From assembly GCF_016462415.1 (NCBI RefSeq), contig NZ_JAEMTF010000051.1:1-32971 (forward strand): a stretch of DNA of 32,971 bases, read 5' to 3'. Both the position numbers and the translations under genes were made by a program. Source of the stretch: Williamsia sp. (GTDB taxonomy: Bacteria; Actinomycetota; Actinomycetes; Mycobacteriales; Mycobacteriaceae). How positions within the stretch are numbered: the stretch's first letter is position 1; every line of letters begins with the position of its first letter. This document shows, one piece after another, positions 30,117 through 32,971 of the stretch. The notes under the pieces were generated by a model. It worked only from the letters and a program-made list of their open reading frames with translations, did not search any database and had not been told where the DNA came from.

Positions 30117-30824
30117 ATGATCACAAAAGAAGATGCGACCGGTTCCGAAGCCCGCCTGTCCTGGTTGCTCGCCGCGGTTGCGGGCATGATCGGGGCGGCA
30201 GCGTTCCTCGATTCCCAGGGCTACTTCGTCACTTTCATGACCGGTAACACCGAACGTGCTGTGCTGCAGGGATTCGACACAACCCGATCCCGTGGCGTGA
30301 TCGGCCCGTCCGCGCTTAACGCCGCAATCCTGATCGTGGCCTTCGTCTCGGGGGTGGCCATCGCGATGTACATGCGTCGTCGCTTCTGGAAGAACCATCC
30401 GCACGGCGCCACCGTGCTCACCACCATCGGACTGTTCGCCGCGGGCATGACCGACCTCGTCCTCAACGGGTTCGACGGCAACGACGTGACCTACGTCCCC
30501 ATCGTCATCGTCGCGTTCTCCGTCGGGGCGCTCAACGCCGCATTCGTCAAGAACGGCGAGGTGTCCATCCCGTTGAGCTACGTCACCGGCACCCTGGTCA
30601 AACTCGGGCAGGGCATCGAACGGCATGCCCGCGGTGGCGGCACGATGTACGACTGGCTCGGCTACACCCTGCTGTACGCGGGTTTCATCGCCGGCGCCGC
30701 GTTCGGCGGAATCGTCGGCACGATCATCGACGACGGCTACGTCCTCTTCGGCGCCGGCGCGTTGTGCGCCGCGGCCACCGCGATCACCTTCTTCCACACC
30801 GATCGGAAGACGATTCTCGGCTGA
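30117..30824 (+). CDS. DUF1275 (YoaK-like) membrane protein
   Basis: The product is 235 residues with about six TM helices. The two family signatures are present: GYFVTFMTGNT at about 35-45 and SYVTGTLVKLGQGIE at about 159-173. The domain occurs across bacteria and its transport substrate or activity is not established; the repeated T-G-N/T motifs suggest a channel- or transporter-like inverted repeat. ATG 30117 is almost leaderless. It is monocistronic between the tautomerase and hydrolase genes. Confidence 0.87.
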   Translation: MITKEDATGSEARLSWLLAAVAGMIGAAAFLDSQGYFVTFMTGNTERAVLQGFDTTRSRGVIGPSALNAAILIVAFVSGVAIAMYMRRRFWKNHPHGATVLTTIGLFAAGMTDLVLNGFDGNDVTYVPIVIVAFSVGALNAAFVKNGEVSIPLSYVTGTLVKLGQGIERHARGGGTMYDWLGYTLLYAGFIAGAAFGGIVGTIIDDGYVLFGAGALCAAATAITFFHTDRKTILG

Positions 30825-30861
30825 CCCTCGCCGGCGTGGGAGCAAGGGTCGGGCTCGTCGC

Positions 30862-30867
30862 TACAGT
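30862..30867 (+). promoter_or_regulatory. -10 element of a leaderless hydrolase promoter
   Basis: TACAGT ends 7 bases before ATG 30875, the same hexamer and spacing as upstream of the K+ channel gene at 957. Confidence 0.5.
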
Positions 30868-30874
30868 TCCGAGC

Positions 30875-31672
30875 ATGGGATTGCGATATGACGTGGCGGG
30901 TGCGGGTCCGACGTTGATGTTGGTGCACGGGGTCGTGCACCGGCGCCAGGCCTGGGACCCGGTTCTCGATCTGCTCACCCCGTACCGCCGCGTGGTCACC
31001 GTCGACCTCCCCGGGCACGGTGAGTCCGACGATCTCGACGTCTTCGGTGCGCAGCGCCTGCTGCAGTTCACCGATCGTCTCGCCGAGCTGGTGGGTGAGT
31101 TCGAGGCGTCCGACGGACCCGTGCACGTCGCGGGCAACTCACTGGGTGGCTACCTCGCGATGTGTCTCGCCGCGCGCGGCGAGGTGGCCTCGGCGACCGC
31201 GTTGTCGCCGGCCGGCTTCTGGAACGGACCCGCCGCGCAGGCGCGCAGCCTGACCAAGTTCGCCATCCTGCGGACCGCCGCCGCCGGACTCGGGAAACGT
31301 GCGCCGGCCGCGTTCCGCAGCCGGTTCGTCCGTTATCCGTCGCTGGCGCCGTTCTTCGCCCACCCCAGCCGGGTGTCGTACGAGGCCGCGATCGTCGACC
31401 TGAACTCGCTGCTGACCAACACCACCCTGGCCGGCGGCGTCGACGGAACGTTCCCGCTGCCCGCGCTGACGTCACCGATCGTGCCGGTGACGGTCGCCTG
31501 GGGCACGCGCGACCTCATCCTGCCGTACCGCAATCGCCACAACGTGCTCGACCACTTCCCGCATGCGCGACTGATCTCGGTACCCGGTGTCGGCCACGTG
31601 CCCATGGGCGACAACCCGGAGTTGATCGCGTCGATCCTGTTGTCCGGCAGCGAACTCCCCGCATCGGTATGA
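30875..31672 (+). CDS. Alpha/beta-fold hydrolase
   Basis: The product is 265 residues. The oxyanion region is LVHGVVH, and the nucleophile elbow GNSLGG has Ser89. Asp213 (WGTRDLILP) and His241 (VPGVGHVPM) complete the triad in the expected order. DLPGHGESD is typical of esterases and C-C bond hydrolases of this fold. The substrate is not predictable. ATG 30875 is supported by the leaderless -10; the longer reading from 30764 lies inside the DUF1275 gene. The stop overlaps the next start as ATGA, linking it to the carboxylesterase. Confidence 0.9.
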   Translation: MGLRYDVAGAGPTLMLVHGVVHRRQAWDPVLDLLTPYRRVVTVDLPGHGESDDLDVFGAQRLLQFTDRLAELVGEFEASDGPVHVAGNSLGGYLAMCLAARGEVASATALSPAGFWNGPAAQARSLTKFAILRTAAAGLGKRAPAAFRSRFVRYPSLAPFFAHPSRVSYEAAIVDLNSLLTNTTLAGGVDGTFPLPALTSPIVPVTVAWGTRDLILPYRNRHNVLDHFPHARLISVPGVGHVPMGDNPELIASILLSGSELPASV

Positions 31673-32970
31673 CCGAGCGCGCGATTCACGAGACGACCAT
31701 CACCACCCCGGCCGGGCCGATCACCGTGTCCGTCGACGACGGCGTGGTCCGTGCACGGGGGATCCCGTACGCCACGGCCGACCGTTTCGGCCTCCCGCGC
31801 CCGGTGCCGTCGTGGACCGGGCCGCGTCCTGCGGTGGACCGTGGCCCGGCGGCGCCGCAGGACCCGTCGCGGCTCGACACCGTGGCCGGAGCGGTCGGGG
31901 CGGACCTCGGCCAGTCGGAGGACTGCCAGGTGGTGTCGGTGACCGCCATGGCCGACGCCCACGATCACCCGGTGCTCGTGTGGTTTCACGGCGGCGCGTA
32001 CGTGTCCGGTGCCGGTGAGGCCCCGCAGTACGACGCCGACGATCTCGCGCGGGAGGGGATCGTGGTCGTTCGCGTCACCTATCGGCTCGGCGTCCTGGGG
32101 TACCTCACGCCGCCCGGCCACGACCACGACAACCTCGGGTTGCATGACCAGATCGCTGCGCTGCGGTGGGTGCGGGCGTCCATCGGGGCGTTCGGCGGCG
32201 ATCCCGACCGGGTCACGATCGCCGGTCATTCCGCAGGCGGAGACGCCGTGGTGTCGATGATGCTGGCGGCCGACGCGGATGGTCTGTATCAGCGCGCCAT
32301 CGTGCAGAGTGCGCCGCTGGGGTTGCGGGTCGGCCGGACCGAGATGGTCGAGGCGCTGCGCGCCCGGCTGGGCGGGTTGCTGGGTGACCCGTCGACCGCA
32401 TCCACCGACGAGATCCTCACCGCGCAGCGCGAACTCGCCGTCGTGGCGTCGTCATACAAGTCCGTCGGTGCGCTGCCGTTCGGGACGCGGATGGGGATCG
32501 CGCCGTTGCCTGCGGAGCAGACGGCCGCCGCCCGCCTCGCCGAGGTCGCGCAGCGATGCGAGTTGTTCATCGGTCACACCAGCGAAGACGCGTCTCCCTA
32601 CGTCCTGCTCGACCCCCGCGCCGAACGTCTGACCCGCGCCGGATTCCTCGGTCGGGCTGTGTATCGCCTTGTCGTTCGACGGGTGACACACGCGGTGTTC
32701 GGCCGGTCGGCGCAGGGTCTCGCCGCGCAATGGACCGACGCGGGCGGTGCCGCGGCGCAGTACGTGTTCGGGTGGGCGCCGCGGACCGGTCTGCTCGGGG
32801 CGTGCCACTCCATCGAGTTGCCGTTCCTGTTCAGCGGCTCGTGGTCGGACGCGATGATGCTCGGCGGTCAGGAGCCCGATCCTCGGGTCGCGGCCCGCGT
32901 CCGACGCTCCTGGGCCGCGTTCGTTCGCGACGGTGTCGCCGGACTGGGCAGTCGGTCGCTGACCTTCTGA
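31669..32970 (+). CDS. Type-B carboxylesterase family protein
   Basis: The product is 433 residues. It has the oxyanion hole WFHGGAY (HGGAY 107-111), the pattern EDCQVVSV matching the family's E-D-C-L-x-L-x-V block, YRLGVLGYL, and the nucleophile elbow GHSAGG with Ser188. The likely catalytic His is in CHSIELPFLF at about 380. These enzymes cleave carboxylic esters. Members are often about 500 residues, so this one is short, mainly in the region between the nucleophile and the His. No signal peptide is present, so it is cytoplasmic. The start is ATG 31669 in ATGA with the previous hydrolase; a much longer in-frame reading from 31162 is an artefact. The stop is at the last bases of the window. 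Confidence 0.9.
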   Translation: MTERAIHETTITTPAGPITVSVDDGVVRARGIPYATADRFGLPRPVPSWTGPRPAVDRGPAAPQDPSRLDTVAGAVGADLGQSEDCQVVSVTAMADAHDHPVLVWFHGGAYVSGAGEAPQYDADDLAREGIVVVRVTYRLGVLGYLTPPGHDHDNLGLHDQIAALRWVRASIGAFGGDPDRVTIAGHSAGGDAVVSMMLAADADGLYQRAIVQSAPLGLRVGRTEMVEALRARLGGLLGDPSTASTDEILTAQRELAVVASSYKSVGALPFGTRMGIAPLPAEQTAAARLAEVAQRCELFIGHTSEDASPYVLLDPRAERLTRAGFLGRAVYRLVVRRVTHAVFGRSAQGLAAQWTDAGGAAAQYVFGWAPRTGLLGACHSIELPFLFSGSWSDAMMLGGQEPDPRVAARVRRSWAAFVRDGVAGLGSRSLTF

Positions 32971-32971
32971 C

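Noticed and set aside
31162-31668. N-terminal extension that would fuse the hydrolase region to the carboxylesterase
   Set aside because: It is the out-of-frame reading of the alpha/beta hydrolase; the esterase begins naturally at the ATGA junction at 31669.
1-32971. Insertion sequences, prophage genes, CRISPR arrays or recent horizontal transfer
   Set aside because: No transposase, integrase, phage or Cas motifs, no regularly spaced repeats, and no clear change in base or codon use, including in the four-gene envelope run.

Overview
The window is GC-rich actinobacterial chromosome. One block reproduces the gene neighbourhood Rv3193c-Rv3200c of Mycobacterium tuberculosis: K+ channel, nudC, mycoredoxin, uvrD2, whiB7, ABC1 kinase, E1-like protein, zincin-like protein, Lon-PDZ protease, UPF0182. 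This points to a mycolate-forming member of the order Mycobacteriales. Gordonia or Williamsia is my guess, but genus cannot be shown from the sequence alone. I see no insertion sequence, prophage, CRISPR array or integrase.

Layout. (1) 1-4269: the end of an aldo/keto reductase, a DoxX-like membrane protein, a two-TM K+ channel with an RCK domain, a divergent tetR/plsC pair sharing one long palindrome, and nudC. (2) 4272-9877: mycoredoxin, uvrD2, then whiB7 with a full attenuation leader (promoter, 71-codon upstream ORF, terminator), and on the minus strand an ABC1 kinase and an orphan E1-like protein. (3) 9990-17487: a zincin-like gene, then a four-gene plus-strand run (11715-15748) of envelope proteins I cannot name, then the Lon-PDZ protease and a small conserved protein. 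M. tuberculosis lacks the four-gene run at this spot, where the zincin and Lon-PDZ genes are neighbours. (4) 17591-20910: the large UPF0182 membrane protein and an isolated initiator tRNA with promoter and terminator. (5) 20921-28314: an envelope/osmotic-stress island with an Asp23-like protein, an ECF sigma factor, a second possible Asp23-like protein, a GAF-ANTAR regulator, CsbD, a 38-residue ORF coupled to an AqpZ-type aquaporin, a LapA-domain protein, two uncharacterised proteins, a GlsB/YeaQ protein, a zinc-ribbon metallopeptidase and a second GAF-ANTAR regulator. (6) 28342-32970: an HxlR regulator divergent from an SDR-tautomerase pair with two operator-like palindromes, a DUF1275 membrane protein, and an alpha/beta hydrolase overlapping a type-B carboxylesterase.

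The best candidate for something undescribed is the four-gene envelope run. Two of its products carry the same ~190-residue secreted domain but are held to the membrane differently: one by a C-terminal TM helix, one by a lipid anchor. They are encoded around a four-TM protein and followed by a single-pass protein with a large outside domain. The overlapping or close gene junctions suggest one cell-surface assembly. Other points of note are a visible antiterminator/terminator choice in the whiB7 leader, many starts that look leaderless, and the stress island bracketed by two GAF-ANTAR proteins.
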